64,000 bases of DNA from Chryseomicrobium palamuruense (GCF_042649045.1 NZ_JBHSEF010000008.1:1-64000); one strand, 5' to 3'; shown: positions 1 to 8,261, numbered from the stretch's first letter. The notes: a model not told the origin generated them from the letters alone. A program made the numbers and translations.

Positions 1-15
1 AAGGCTATTAATCAT

Positions 16-39
16 GCGCACCTGAAGGTGCGCTTTTTT
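16..39 (+). terminator. Rho-independent terminator of a gene left of the window
   Basis: An 8-bp GC-rich stem (GCGCACCT paired with AGGTGCGC) is followed directly by a run of six T. No gene upstream is visible, so it should end a transcript that enters from the left. Confidence 0.8.
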
Positions 40-94
40 CGTCTTGGAGTAATCTCAATTCGGGCTTACGATAGATAGGATTGAGGTGTATCGA

Positions 95-1285
95 ATGAAG
101 CGTGAACCACTATGGACGAAAAATTTTATTATGATAGCGGGTGTCAACTTTCTTCTGACGCTCGTATTTTTCTTATTGGTTGTCATTATCGGGTTATATG
201 CGGTAGAGAGTTTTAATGCCACAACCAGTCAAGCGGGCCTTGTCACAGGGATTTTCATTGTGGGGACACTAATCGGCCGCTTATTTATTGGGGGAAAGAT
301 TGATCGCATCGGTCGCAAGAACACATTGATCATTGGATTTATCTTGTTCAATGCTGTGACTCTTTTATACTTTATCCAGTCCACTATCACTGTACTCCTT
401 ATTACGCGTCTTTTGCATGGTATTTCTTTAGGAATAGCTAGTACAGCTGCTGCAACCATTGTCGCTTATATCATTCCTATGGCGCGTAGGGGAGAGGGCA
501 TCGGCTATTTTAGTATGAGTTCGACACTTGCTACGGCGATTGGGCCATTTGTTGGTTTGCTTCTCATACAGTACACAACGTTTCCCGTCATCTTCACTAT
601 TTGTTTTGTAGTAGGCATAGTAGGGCTATTTTCAGCACTTCTAGTACAAGTACCTAACCAATCCTCTGCACCTGTTGAGGGGAAAAACATGGTAAAACGC
701 TTTGCGGTCTCCCAGTATATTGAACCGAAAGCAGTGCCCATTGCCTCGGTTACTTTGTTTATCGCTTTTTGTTTTTCAAGTGTGTTATCATTTGTGAATT
801 TTTACGCGATAGAATTAGATCTTTTACAGGCTGCCAGTGTATTCTTTCTTGTGTATGCCATCTCTGTACTAATCTCTCGTCCGTTTACTGGGCGGCTGAT
901 GGATGCGAAAGGTGCCAATTATGTCATGTATCCGGCATTTGTATTGCTTGCAACAGGTCTCGTTTTACTGGGAACAGCGAGTAATTCCTTTACGTTTCTC
1001 TTAGCTGCTTCCTTAATTGGTTTTGGCTTTGGGAATATGCAATCCTGCACGCAGGCGATTGCGGTAAAGATTACTCCGATGCACCGGATGGGGATGGCTA
1101 CATCGACCTTCTTTATCTTCCTCGATGCTGGGTTAGGATTTGGACCTTACGTGCTTGGTCTATTGTTAGCTGGAGTTTCCTATTCAGAGATGTATATTCT
1201 ACTGGGAGGCGTAGCAGCATCTACAGTGATTCTTTATTATGTGGTGTATGGTCGAAAAGATAAGTCATACCTTAGTGCACACTAG
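95..1285 (+). CDS. MFS family drug/metabolite efflux transporter
   Basis: A 12-helix major facilitator superfamily permease of the cytoplasmic membrane, about 396 aa. The first residues are basic, helix 1 follows at once, and the loop between helices 2 and 3 carries the MFS motif A (GRLFIGGKIDRIGRKN, about residues 60-75). A long central cytoplasmic loop separates the two six-helix halves. The layout is that of small-molecule proton antiporters of the drug-efflux kind, but the sequence does not reveal the substrate. I chose the ATG at 95 because TTGAGGTG lies six bases before it. An in-frame GTG at 86 would add three residues. It is monocistronic, between a terminator and the proS leader. Confidence 0.85.
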   Translation: MKREPLWTKNFIMIAGVNFLLTLVFFLLVVIIGLYAVESFNATTSQAGLVTGIFIVGTLIGRLFIGGKIDRIGRKNTLIIGFILFNAVTLLYFIQSTITVLLITRLLHGISLGIASTAAATIVAYIIPMARRGEGIGYFSMSSTLATAIGPFVGLLLIQYTTFPVIFTICFVVGIVGLFSALLVQVPNQSSAPVEGKNMVKRFAVSQYIEPKAVPIASVTLFIAFCFSSVLSFVNFYAIELDLLQAASVFFLVYAISVLISRPFTGRLMDAKGANYVMYPAFVLLATGLVLLGTASNSFTFLLAASLIGFGFGNMQSCTQAIAVKITPMHRMGMATSTFFIFLDAGLGFGPYVLGLLLAGVSYSEMYILLGGVAASTVILYYVVYGRKDKSYLSAH

Positions 1286-1321
1286 CTATTGCAGGTGGGA
1301 TTGGAATTTGCTATATTGAAG

Positions 1322-1545
1322 TCAATACTGCAAATCAATGAAGCGGTCAAGTAAGAGTCGTACACGTTCAGAAAGTACAGTGAGTGATGAGAGCTGTACC
1401 GTCCATGCGTTCTGAAACCTCCCGCCGAGATGCTGTGCAAACACAGCCGGTCCGTCTACGATACAGACGCTTGAGATCGCTGTTCTGGCGAATAAAGGTG
1501 GTACCGTGTCTATCCAGCAGGAAGACGCCCTTTGGGGTGTTTTTC
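1322..1545 (+). promoter_or_regulatory. T-box riboswitch of proS, probable proline specifier
   Basis: This leader senses uncharged tRNA and controls read-through into proS. The T-box core AATAAAGGTGGTACCGTG spans 1491-1508. The bulge UGGU can pair with an ACCA tRNA end. A terminator follows (ACGCCC, TTT loop, GGGTGT, then T run, 1525-1545). Stem I appears to close with GCGG (1343-1346) and CCGC (1422-1425). Its 5' internal loop contains AAGTA and its 3' side reads GAAACCT, which places the proline codon CCT (1418-1420) in the specifier position. T-box identity is clear; the specifier assignment is by eye. Confidence 0.9.
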
Positions 1546-1582
1546 TGCTTTTTGTTTTGCTCAAATTAAAGGAGGAATAGCA

Positions 1583-3019
1583 ATGTCAGTACAAAAAAAT
1601 GATTTTTCCAAGTGGTATATCGATACCATCCAAAAGGCAGACCTTATGGATTATACACCTGTTCGTGGGTGTATCGCGTTTAAGCCAGATGGCTATGAAC
1701 TGTGGGAACGTATTCAAGCTGAGATGGACCGCCGTTTTAAAGAAACTGGACATCGTAATGCATACTTCCCAATGTTGATTCCAGAATCTTTCTTCCAAAA
1801 AGAGAAGGATCATATCGAAGGTTTCTCACCAGAACTTCCATGGGTGACAGAAGCAGCAGGAGAACAATTAGAAGAACGCCTGGCTCTACGTCCGACATCA
1901 GAGACGATGATTGGTCATTTGTATTCCGATTGGATCAAGAGTTACCGTGACCTTCCTGTTCTTATCAATCAGTGGGCGAATGTTTTCCGCTGGGAGAAAA
2001 AGACGCTTCCTTTCATTCGCACGTCTGAGTTTCTATGGCAAGAAGGGCATACTGCTCACGTAGACGAAGAAGACGCACGTAAAGAGACGATGCAGATGCT
2101 TCAAATCTATAAGGAAGTCGTTGAAGACTTGCTAGCTATTCCAGTGTACGACGGGCAGAAAACACCATCAGAACGCTTTGCTGGAGCTGTAGATACATAC
2201 TCCATCGAGGCGATGATGAAAGACGGGAAAGCCGTTCAAGCTGGGACTTCTCACTATTTAGGAACGAAGTTTGCTGAAGCATTTGATATCAAATATTTGA
2301 ACAAAGAAAATAAGCATGTTCACGTCCATACAACTTCATGGGGAACGTCCACACGTTTAATCGGGGCAATGATTATGGTTCATGGCGATGAACAGGGGCT
2401 TGTATTGCCTCCAAAAATGGCACCTACACAAGTTGTCTTAATTCCTGTAGGGCCTTGGAAGAAGAAACCGGAAATCATCGAGAAGTTGGATGAGGTTTTT
2501 GCTGAGCTAAAAGCAAAAGGTATTCGTGTGAAACTGGATGACTCGGACCAATCTCCAGGCTACAAGTTCAATGAGTGGGAATTAAAAGGTGTGCCAGTTC
2601 GTATCGAACTTGGACCACGTGACCTTGAGAACGGACAGGCTCTGATGAAGGCTCGTGACGCAGAAGAGAAAGAAGCAGTTTCTTTGGAACAACTTGTCGC
2701 ATCGATTGAAAACGAATTAACGGTCATGCAAACGCGTCTTTTAGAGAAAGCAAAGCAATTCCGAGAAGAAAACAGCCACACACACATCGATACGATGGAA
2801 CAGTTAAAGAATCATATAGAAGAAGCACAAGCAGCTGGAAATGTACCAGGGTGGATACTAAGTGGCTGGTGTGGAGAAGATGCGTGTGAAGAGCAAGTAA
2901 AAGAAGAAACAAAGTTCACGACACGTAATATTCCATTCAACCCACCTGCTGAGAAGAAGGTCTGTGTCAATTGTGGAAATGAAGCGAAACATAGTGTGTG
3001 GTTCGGCCGCGCGTATTAA
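1583..3019 (+). CDS. proS: Proline--tRNA ligase, archaeal/eukaryotic type (ProS type 3)
   Basis: Charges tRNA-Pro with proline in the cytosol. The 478-aa protein is a class II synthetase with motif 2 around residues 134-160 (VFRWEKKT ... QEGHTAH) and motif 3 around 254-277 (GTSTRLIGAMIMVHGDEQGL). An anticodon-binding domain follows, then the C-terminal zinc domain of the archaeal-type enzymes (CGEDAC and CVNC) and a tyrosine at the very end. The long insertion (INS) editing domain of typical bacterial ProRS is absent. The ATG at 1583 has a perfect AGGAGG. The gene stands alone behind its own T-box. In Bacillales this form can be an only ProRS or a second copy; the window cannot tell which. 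Confidence 0.96.
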   Translation: MSVQKNDFSKWYIDTIQKADLMDYTPVRGCIAFKPDGYELWERIQAEMDRRFKETGHRNAYFPMLIPESFFQKEKDHIEGFSPELPWVTEAAGEQLEERLALRPTSETMIGHLYSDWIKSYRDLPVLINQWANVFRWEKKTLPFIRTSEFLWQEGHTAHVDEEDARKETMQMLQIYKEVVEDLLAIPVYDGQKTPSERFAGAVDTYSIEAMMKDGKAVQAGTSHYLGTKFAEAFDIKYLNKENKHVHVHTTSWGTSTRLIGAMIMVHGDEQGLVLPPKMAPTQVVLIPVGPWKKKPEIIEKLDEVFAELKAKGIRVKLDDSDQSPGYKFNEWELKGVPVRIELGPRDLENGQALMKARDAEEKEAVSLEQLVASIENELTVMQTRLLEKAKQFREENSHTHIDTMEQLKNHIEEAQAAGNVPGWILSGWCGEDACEEQVKEETKFTTRNIPFNPPAEKKVCVNCGNEAKHSVWFGRAY

Positions 3020-3025
3020 AATTCA

Positions 3026-3061
3026 AAACGCCTGGATGTCAGATGACGTCCAGGCGTTTTC
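3026..3061 (+). terminator. Terminator of proS
   Basis: A long hairpin (AACGCCTGGA paired with TCCAGGCGTT, with a further GTCA/TGAC pairing inside) ends in TTTT just after the proS stop. Confidence 0.85.
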
Positions 3062-3207
3062 CGTTGTATTCGCTATAGTTTCTTAGATTAGTCATGGGTG
3101 GGGAAATAGTAAAAGGTCATATGGTCACAGATAACAGGTCATGGGTTGACTCTGAAAGTGAAAAGAATACAAACGGCTTCTAGACGGAGTCTCACCGCCT
3201 AGAAGAG
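3062..3207. other. Convergent intergenic region with a weak minus-strand hairpin
   Basis: No gene is visible. A hairpin at 3176-3205 (CTTCTAG-CGG paired with CCG-CTAGAAG) abuts the end of the minus-strand gene that follows and may end its transcript, though its T tail is poor. The sequence TCATGGGT occurs twice here (about 3093 and 3139), without an evident function. Confidence 0.4.
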
Positions 3208-3723
3208 TTACTCATAGCGGGATGCATCAAAGTCTAGTTCAATCTGGTAATTACGTGCATTCACAAGACCAGATACTTTATTCGCATTGCGTTCATATTG
3301 CTGTGCCTTCTCCCGGTATTCATCAGGGTCAAAGCGGGCTACACGCACATAACTTGCTACTTCCCCATACCCAAACTCAGGCTGTTCTTTAGGTGATGCG
3401 CCAAGCTGTTTGTAAAGCATTGCTTGTGCACGTAGCTGCATCGCGTATTCAATCGCTTCCACTAGAGGAATAGCCTCTCCTTGATAATCGATGGCATTCG
3501 TCAAGTTCGCTTCATAGATCAACCGATCAAGAATCATGATATCTTGACGCATCACTTTGATGTCGTAGTCGATTTCATCAACCCCACGTTTTTGGTCAGG
3601 TAGAGATTGGCCTTTTTCTATAACAGAAAATGCGGCACGAAGAAGTTCTTGTTTGAGTTCTTTCACCTGTTTCGTGAGAAGACTACGAAGGCGAAGGCCG
3701 TCTGCCAGTGTGAATGAGTTCAT
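3208..3723 (-). CDS. DIP1984-like (septicolysin-annotated) coiled-coil protein
   Basis: A soluble, highly charged, mostly helical protein of 171 aa. Its layout resembles the DIP1984 family, often labelled septicolysin: an N-terminal helical stretch opening with a TLADGLRLR-like segment, a central LDRLIYEANLTNAIDYQG block, a second LVEAIEYAMQLRAQ helix and a C-terminal NARNYQIELDFD tail. The family has no established biochemical function, and the toxin-like name has little support. The gene starts directly after the stop codon of the B3/4-domain gene, so the two probably form one operon. The family assignment is from memory of its shape, not from a search. Confidence 0.55.
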   Translation of the reverse strand: MNSFTLADGLRLRSLLTKQVKELKQELLRAAFSVIEKGQSLPDQKRGVDEIDYDIKVMRQDIMILDRLIYEANLTNAIDYQGEAIPLVEAIEYAMQLRAQAMLYKQLGASPKEQPEFGYGEVASYVRVARFDPDEYREKAQQYERNANKVSGLVNARNYQIELDFDASRYE

Positions 3724-4413
3724 TTATATCGTCCCTTCCGGATTGTCTTTTGATAGTACTACGAATTGCGCATCGCCTCCATGAATTTGAGTAAACATGG
3801 CAGCCGTGGCTTGCATCAGTTTGGTTGCCTCGTTATCAGCCGTCGTGGGAGACAGGTAGACAATATGAAGAGCGTTGATTGTCTCACGAGTAACTGCACT
3901 GCGCAACGAATCCACATAGGGACTTCCAAAAGGACCTGCTTCATCAGATGAGTGTAAAATTCCATGAAGGGTCGTTTCTCTTCCATTTAGTGCGGCATAC
4001 TTTGTCGATTCTGTCCCAATATCAAATAGGATGTCATTGCCAATTCGGTCACTGTCATACAGTCCTAAAGGAATACTGTAATAGAGCGAGAAAAAAGTAT
4101 TGCTGTCGACCGCCGAGTGCACGGGAGTGAAGTAGTTTTGTTTAGCTACTCTTCGATACAATGCTTCGGCAGATGGACGGTAACGGCTTGGACTCGTCCC
4201 TGTTTTTTTAAATAGCATACGCCAGCTTTCCAGATTCGGAAAATGGTGGAGGCCTTTTTCTTCAATTTCAAAAAATAGTTGTTCTTGAAAGAGCTGCAGA
4301 CGACCTTTAAGCATTTGAGGCGAATCGCCTACAGAAATTTTGGTATAATGGATAAGGCCGATTTTCAGTTCAGGAATGACTTCGAGTAACTGAGGATGTA
4401 GTTTACTATGCAT
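3724..4413 (-). CDS. Standalone B3/4 (PheRS beta-type tRNA-editing) domain protein
   Basis: A 229-aa cytosolic protein recognised as a B3/4-domain protein, the fold that in the phenylalanyl-tRNA synthetase beta chain hydrolyses mischarged Tyr-tRNA-Phe. Typical blocks are an N-terminal strand-rich part, the segment WRMLFKKTGTSPSRYRPSAE (about residues 64-83), SVDSNTFFSLYYSIPLGLYD-like central strands (about 100-122) and a C-terminal GSPYVDSLRSAVT stretch. Free-standing copies are common in bacteria and are suspected of aminoacyl-tRNA or amino-acid proofreading, but their substrate is not settled. It is the first gene of a two-gene minus-strand unit and faces proS tail to tail. Confidence 0.75.
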   Translation of the reverse strand: MHSKLHPQLLEVIPELKIGLIHYTKISVGDSPQMLKGRLQLFQEQLFFEIEEKGLHHFPNLESWRMLFKKTGTSPSRYRPSAEALYRRVAKQNYFTPVHSAVDSNTFFSLYYSIPLGLYDSDRIGNDILFDIGTESTKYAALNGRETTLHGILHSSDEAGPFGSPYVDSLRSAVTRETINALHIVYLSPTTADNEATKLMQATAAMFTQIHGGDAQFVVLSKDNPEGTI

Positions 4414-4462
4414 ACTTAACCACCCTTTCTACATAGAAATCATACCACAGGAGGCGAGGCGG

Positions 4463-5590
4463 GTGAATGTTCAGGACTTTCAAAAGCAATTGATTCACTA
4501 TGCCCACTCCATAGGAATCGATAAAATAGGGTTTACATCGGCTGCTTCTTTTCCGGATTTGAAACAACGATTAAAACTCCAACAACAGCTTGGATATGCT
4601 TCGGGGTTTGAAGAGCCAGATATTGAAAAACGAACAGAACCAATCAGACTTCTAGAGAACGCAGAAAGCATCATCTCTATCGCTATTGCGTACCCTTCTA
4701 AAATGAAAGATGCACCTCAAAGTAAGAGAGGGGCACGACGTGGGATATTTGCTCGAGCTTCGTGGGGAATGGATTATCACACCGTGTTACGTGAAAAGCT
4801 CGCAAAGCTAGAAGCATTTATTTTACTTCATGCACCTGATGCTAAGTTAAAGTCCATGGTCGATACGGGAGAATTATCTGACCGGGCTGTTGCAGAACGG
4901 GCCGGGATAGGGTGGAGCGCGAAGAATTGTTCTATCATTACTCCGGAATTTGGATCTTACGTCTACCTCGGAGAAATGTTGACAAACATTCCGTTTGAAC
5001 CTTCTGTCCCTATGGAAGATCAATGTGGGGATTGCCGCTTGTGTTTAGATATTTGTCCTACAGGTGCCTTAATTGAGGGCGGACAGCTGAATGCCAAACG
5101 GTGTATCGCTTTTATTACACAGACAAAGACGATGGTTCCTGAAGAATTCCGTGCGAAAATAGGGAACCGGGTGTACGGATGTGATACGTGTCAGACCGTA
5201 TGTCCGAAAAACAAAGGAAAACATTTTGCCCATCATGCGGAATTTACGCCAGATCCTGAACTTGTGAAACCGTTATTGTTGCCTCTGCTCGAGCATAACA
5301 ATCGTACGTTCAAAGAGACGTATGGTCACATGTCGGGAGCATGGAGAGGGAAAAATCCAATCCAGCGGAACGCTATCATTGCACTTGTTCATTTCAAAGA
5401 GCGGGGAGCGATTCCGAAACTTATTTCAATACTGGAGTCGGACCCACGTCCGGTCATGAGAGGGACTGCTGCATGGGCACTCGGCGAACTTTCCTCACCG
5501 GAAGGACAAGCAGCCTTACGTATACGTAAAGAAACAGAAACAGAAGAAATCGTGCTGCAGGAAGTCGAAGCAGCCTTACTAAAGGAGTAA
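4463..5590 (+). CDS. queG: Epoxyqueuosine reductase QueG
   Basis: Catalyses the last step of queuosine synthesis, reducing epoxyqueuosine to queuosine at tRNA position 34 with cobalamin and iron-sulfur clusters. The 375-aa protein has an N-terminal cobalamin-binding part (DUF1730 region with an SDRAVAERAGIGW-like segment around 140-155). Two 4Fe-4S motifs follow (CGDCRLCLDICPTGA near 190 and CDTCQTVCPKNK near 237). A HEAT-like C-terminus (DPRPVMRGTAAWALGEL) is suited to tRNA binding. The start is GTG at 4463, eight bases after AGGAGG. It is four bases upstream of trmL, a second anticodon-34 modifier, which suggests a shared transcript. Confidence 0.95.
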   Translation: MNVQDFQKQLIHYAHSIGIDKIGFTSAASFPDLKQRLKLQQQLGYASGFEEPDIEKRTEPIRLLENAESIISIAIAYPSKMKDAPQSKRGARRGIFARASWGMDYHTVLREKLAKLEAFILLHAPDAKLKSMVDTGELSDRAVAERAGIGWSAKNCSIITPEFGSYVYLGEMLTNIPFEPSVPMEDQCGDCRLCLDICPTGALIEGGQLNAKRCIAFITQTKTMVPEEFRAKIGNRVYGCDTCQTVCPKNKGKHFAHHAEFTPDPELVKPLLLPLLEHNNRTFKETYGHMSGAWRGKNPIQRNAIIALVHFKERGAIPKLISILESDPRPVMRGTAAWALGELSSPEGQAALRIRKETETEEIVLQEVEAALLKE

Positions 5591-5594
5591 GAAA

Positions 5595-6068
5595 ATGGCT
5601 ATTCACATTGTTTTATATCAACCACAAATTCCTGCAAATACAGGAAATATTGCACGCACGTGCGCAGGAACTGGCGTCAAACTACATTTGATAAAACCTC
5701 TCGGGTTTTCTACAGATGACAAAATGCTAAAGCGGGCCGGCCTTGATTATTGGGAGCATGTCGATATCACGTATCATGAGTCTTTGGAAGACTTTATTGG
5801 TGCATTTCCGGAAGGTGAATTTTTCTTACTCACAAAATTTGGCTCTAAGCCGCATACGGAGTTTGATTACAGCGATCCATCTAAAGAGTACTTTTTCATC
5901 TTTGGGAGAGAAACAACAGGGTTACCCGTCGAGTTTAGAGAAGCTCACCAGGAACGTGCACTTCGCATTCCGATGAATGATAACATTCGTTCATTAAATC
6001 TATCGAACACAGCAGCCATTCTTGCTTATGAAGCTCTTCGCCAACAGAACTATCCAGGACTGCATTAA
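5595..6068 (+). CDS. trmL: tRNA (cytidine/uridine-34 2'-O)-methyltransferase TrmL (CspR)
   Basis: Methylates the ribose of the wobble base in leucine tRNAs. At 157 aa it is the size of the minimal SPOUT methyltransferases. The knot motifs are visible: the N-terminal QPQIPANTGNIARTC block that binds RNA, FGRETTGLP, and the C-terminal MNDNIRSLNLSNTAAILAYE loop that binds S-adenosylmethionine. It follows queG by four bases and is closed by a strong terminator. In B. subtilis the same pair (yhbA and cspR) also lies close together. Confidence 0.95.
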   Translation: MAIHIVLYQPQIPANTGNIARTCAGTGVKLHLIKPLGFSTDDKMLKRAGLDYWEHVDITYHESLEDFIGAFPEGEFFLLTKFGSKPHTEFDYSDPSKEYFFIFGRETTGLPVEFREAHQERALRIPMNDNIRSLNLSNTAAILAYEALRQQNYPGLH

Positions 6069-6101
6069 AAAAAGGACAGCCGATGACGGGCTGTCCTTTT
6101 T
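6067..6101. terminator. Bidirectional terminator between trmL and a small gene
   Basis: The stem AAGGACAGCC/GGCTGTCCTT is flanked by A-run and T-run, so it can end trmL on the plus strand and the 32-codon gene on the minus strand. Confidence 0.85.
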
Positions 6102-6105
6102 ATAC

Positions 6106-6204
6106 TTATTTTTGTGTAGTTGAACCTGGTTTATCGTCATAGCCTGCAGTAAAAATCGCAGAAAGGAATGCTACACAGACACCGAGGATTATTAATAATT
6201 TCAT
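6106..6204 (-). CDS. Small 32-aa single-pass membrane peptide
   Basis: A short gene with a strong ribosome site (AGGAGG, eight bases before ATG at 6204) and a terminator directly after its stop. The product starts MKLLIILGVCVAFLSAIFTA, one hydrophobic helix of about 18 residues, and ends in a hydrophilic tail (YDDKPGSTTQK). Helix length and the basic second residue fit a membrane peptide with the tail outside, or a short signal-like sequence without a lipobox. I do not recognise the family. Confidence 0.6.
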   Translation of the reverse strand: MKLLIILGVCVAFLSAIFTAGYDDKPGSTTQK

Positions 6205-6338
6205 GGGTTGTGCCTCCTAGCGTAATAGTCTGTTTTCAGTATACAGGATTGCCGAAAAAAAAGAAATCATTCCGGACAGCTAATTATGGCAAAAAAGCGT
6301 CAATTCCGCTACCATTAAGAAAAAAGGAGGAACGGCCG

Positions 6339-6518
6339 ATGACGAAAGAAAACAATTCACGTGAGAATGGTTCCATGGCATCTAATATGGAAGAGGTTAA
6401 GCAACTAGGAAAGCAAATGGAAAAACTACGTGACGAACGCGAATTGAATCAAGATGAGCGCGTTGCCGATCCAAGTCAACATGACCATGCACCGGAGACA
6501 GAAAAGCGAGAGGACTGA
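6339..6518 (+). CDS. Small hydrophilic protein of unknown function (59 aa)
   Basis: A 59-residue, strongly charged, probably disordered or helical protein rich in Glu, Asp, Asn and Lys, with a central helix-prone stretch (MEEVKQLGKQMEKLRDE) and an acidic tail. It has no cysteine and no hydrophobic segment. AGGAGG sits eight bases before the ATG at 6339. The stop lies six bases before the GTG start of the aldo/keto reductase, so the two are probably co-transcribed. I recognise no family. Confidence 0.65.
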   Translation: MTKENNSRENGSMASNMEEVKQLGKQMEKLRDERELNQDERVADPSQHDHAPETEKRED

Positions 6519-6524
6519 CCAGTA

Positions 6525-7361
6525 GTGAACTTAACAAAAGATTCAACTGTACAATTAGCGAATGGAATCGAGATACCTCGCATAGGGCTTGGTGTCTATA
6601 AGATGACGGACCGCGAGGAAGCACTCCAAGCAATGGAACACGCGCTGGCTGTCGGGTATCGTCATATCGATACAGCCTCTTTATATGATAATGAAAAAGA
6701 GGTTGGGGAAGCTGTACGGGCATCTGGTATTCCTCGCTCTGATATTTTTGTTACCACAAAGGTTTGGAACTCTGATCAAGGATACGACGAGACATTACGA
6801 GCTTTTGAAAAATCGTTGAAATTGCTCGATATGGACTACCTCGATTTGTATCTGACACATTGGCCGGTCGAGGAAACCTTTGTCGATACGTACCGAGCAA
6901 TGGAACGACTGTACGATGAGAAATTGATTCGCGCAACAGGCGTTTCGAATCACCATGCACACCATTTAGAAAAAATCATGGCACAGGCAAATGTCGCGCC
7001 AATGGTCAATCAAGTAGAATGCCATCCACGTTTAACTCAGTTTGAGTTACGGGAATTTTGTAAAGAACACGGAATCGCTGTGACAAGTTGGTCTCCGTTA
7101 TCTCGAGGCCGATTACTTGAAGAGCCAAGTCTTGTTCGGCTTGCAGAGAAACATGGAAAATCTCCAGCTCAAATCATCATCCGCTGGCACCTACAAGGGG
7201 ACTTAATCGTCATTCCGAAATCGGTCACTCCGAAGCGGATAGAAGAAAATATCGATGTCTATGACTTTGAATTGTCCACAGAAGACATGCGCACGATTGA
7301 CGGCTTGAACTTAAATGAGCGTGTTGGAAAAGACCCAGATAATTTTCATTTTGATTTTTAA
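6525..7361 (+). CDS. Aldo/keto reductase, YvgN-like (methylglyoxal reductase family)
   Basis: An NADPH-dependent cytosolic aldehyde reductase of the AKR5 group. The 278-aa TIM barrel carries the catalytic tetrad: Asp and Tyr in DTASLYDNE (about residues 49-57), Lys in FVTTKVWN (about 74-81) and His in LTHWP (about 111). The NADP-binding C-terminal motif IPKSVTPKRIEENIDVYDFE is also present. The closest match I recall is B. subtilis YvgN, which reduces methylglyoxal and other aldehydes. The start is GTG at 6525. The substrate cannot be read from sequence. Confidence 0.9.
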   Translation: MNLTKDSTVQLANGIEIPRIGLGVYKMTDREEALQAMEHALAVGYRHIDTASLYDNEKEVGEAVRASGIPRSDIFVTTKVWNSDQGYDETLRAFEKSLKLLDMDYLDLYLTHWPVEETFVDTYRAMERLYDEKLIRATGVSNHHAHHLEKIMAQANVAPMVNQVECHPRLTQFELREFCKEHGIAVTSWSPLSRGRLLEEPSLVRLAEKHGKSPAQIIIRWHLQGDLIVIPKSVTPKRIEENIDVYDFELSTEDMRTIDGLNLNERVGKDPDNFHFDF

Positions 7362-7397
7362 AACAAAACGCCATTCCGATTTACTGGAATGGCGTTC
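7362..7397. terminator. Terminator between convergent genes
   Basis: The stem AACGCCATTCC/GGAATGGCGTT has its better T tail on the minus strand (TTTTGTTTT), so it mainly serves the pseudouridine synthase gene. Confidence 0.75.
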
Positions 7398-7399
7398 GT

Positions 7400-8248
7400 T
7401 TATGTGCGCGGAATTTCCACATTCACCAGTTCACCTGTAAATGGATGACGGAACTGGATACGGAATGCTTGAAGAGCATAGTGTTCAGTTTTAATAGGAA
7501 GTGCACCGTATAAGGTATCTCCAATAATCGGGTGACCGATATGAGCCATGTGCACACGAATCTGATGCGTACGACCTGTTTCAAGGAGGACATGCACCTT
7601 GGTCATCTTAGGGTTTCGTCCAACTACTTGGTAATGCGTGATCGCAGTTTGTCCTGTTTGAGAAACACGGCGTCGCGAAGGATGATGACGGTCAGCGCCG
7701 ATTGCTGCTTTAATCGTGCCTTGGTTGTCTTGCATTTCCCCTTGAACAAGTGCTTCATACGTTCGGACAATCTGTTTCTTCTCAAGCATCTGATCAAGAA
7801 TGGCTTTCGCAATCGGGTGCTTGGCGACGAGTAGCAATCCACTCGTTCCTTCATCTAAACGGTGTACATGCTCGGCATATCCATGGCCTTTGGAATCTAA
7901 ATAATGGAATACACCATTCATTAATGTCTGTGTATCCGTCACGTCATTCGGATGCGTCTTCATCCCGGCTGGTTTACCCACAATGACGAAATGTTCGTCT
8001 TCATAAAACGGTTGTACCGGAATTTTAGGACTTGGGAAGTAGGAGGAACCTTCCGCTTCGTAGCGAAGCATGATGGTCGAGCCCACTTCAAGAGGCTGAT
8101 CCCATGGAAGAGGAGTCCCTTCCAGCGTTTGAACCGCTTTTTGCATGCGCAATTCGTGAATCCGTTTCTTGCCGAGCTGCCATGAATCACGCAAGAGTTC
8201 TTCTGGTGTCATCGGGGCAGGAAATGTGATCTGTATTTGAAACTTCAT
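7400..8248 (-). CDS. RluA-family RNA pseudouridine synthase (YhcT-like)
   Basis: Isomerises specific uridines in rRNA or tRNA to pseudouridine. The 282-aa protein has a short N-terminal RNA-binding region and the RluA catalytic domain. The active-site motif is HRLDEGTSGLLL (about residues 129-140) with its aspartate, and the ETGRTHQIRVHMAHIGHPI block lies near the C-terminus. The length is typical of the single-domain RluA/RluD branch. The target site is not predictable. B. subtilis YhcT, beside the yhc genes, is the probable counterpart, and here too it lies near yhcX-yhcY-yhcZ. Confidence 0.92.
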   Translation of the reverse strand: MKFQIQITFPAPMTPEELLRDSWQLGKKRIHELRMQKAVQTLEGTPLPWDQPLEVGSTIMLRYEAEGSSYFPSPKIPVQPFYEDEHFVIVGKPAGMKTHPNDVTDTQTLMNGVFHYLDSKGHGYAEHVHRLDEGTSGLLLVAKHPIAKAILDQMLEKKQIVRTYEALVQGEMQDNQGTIKAAIGADRHHPSRRRVSQTGQTAITHYQVVGRNPKMTKVHVLLETGRTHQIRVHMAHIGHPIIGDTLYGALPIKTEHYALQAFRIQFRHPFTGELVNVEIPRT

Positions 8249-8261
8249 AAGGTAAACTCCT

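Noticed and set aside
86..94. GTG start for the MFS gene nine bases upstream of the chosen ATG
   Set aside because: This GTG is itself part of the GAGGTG ribosome site that serves the ATG at 95.
3090..3150. Repeated TCATGGGT/GGTCAT motifs after proS
   Set aside because: Only two or three short imperfect copies without even spacing; not a CRISPR or an operator array.
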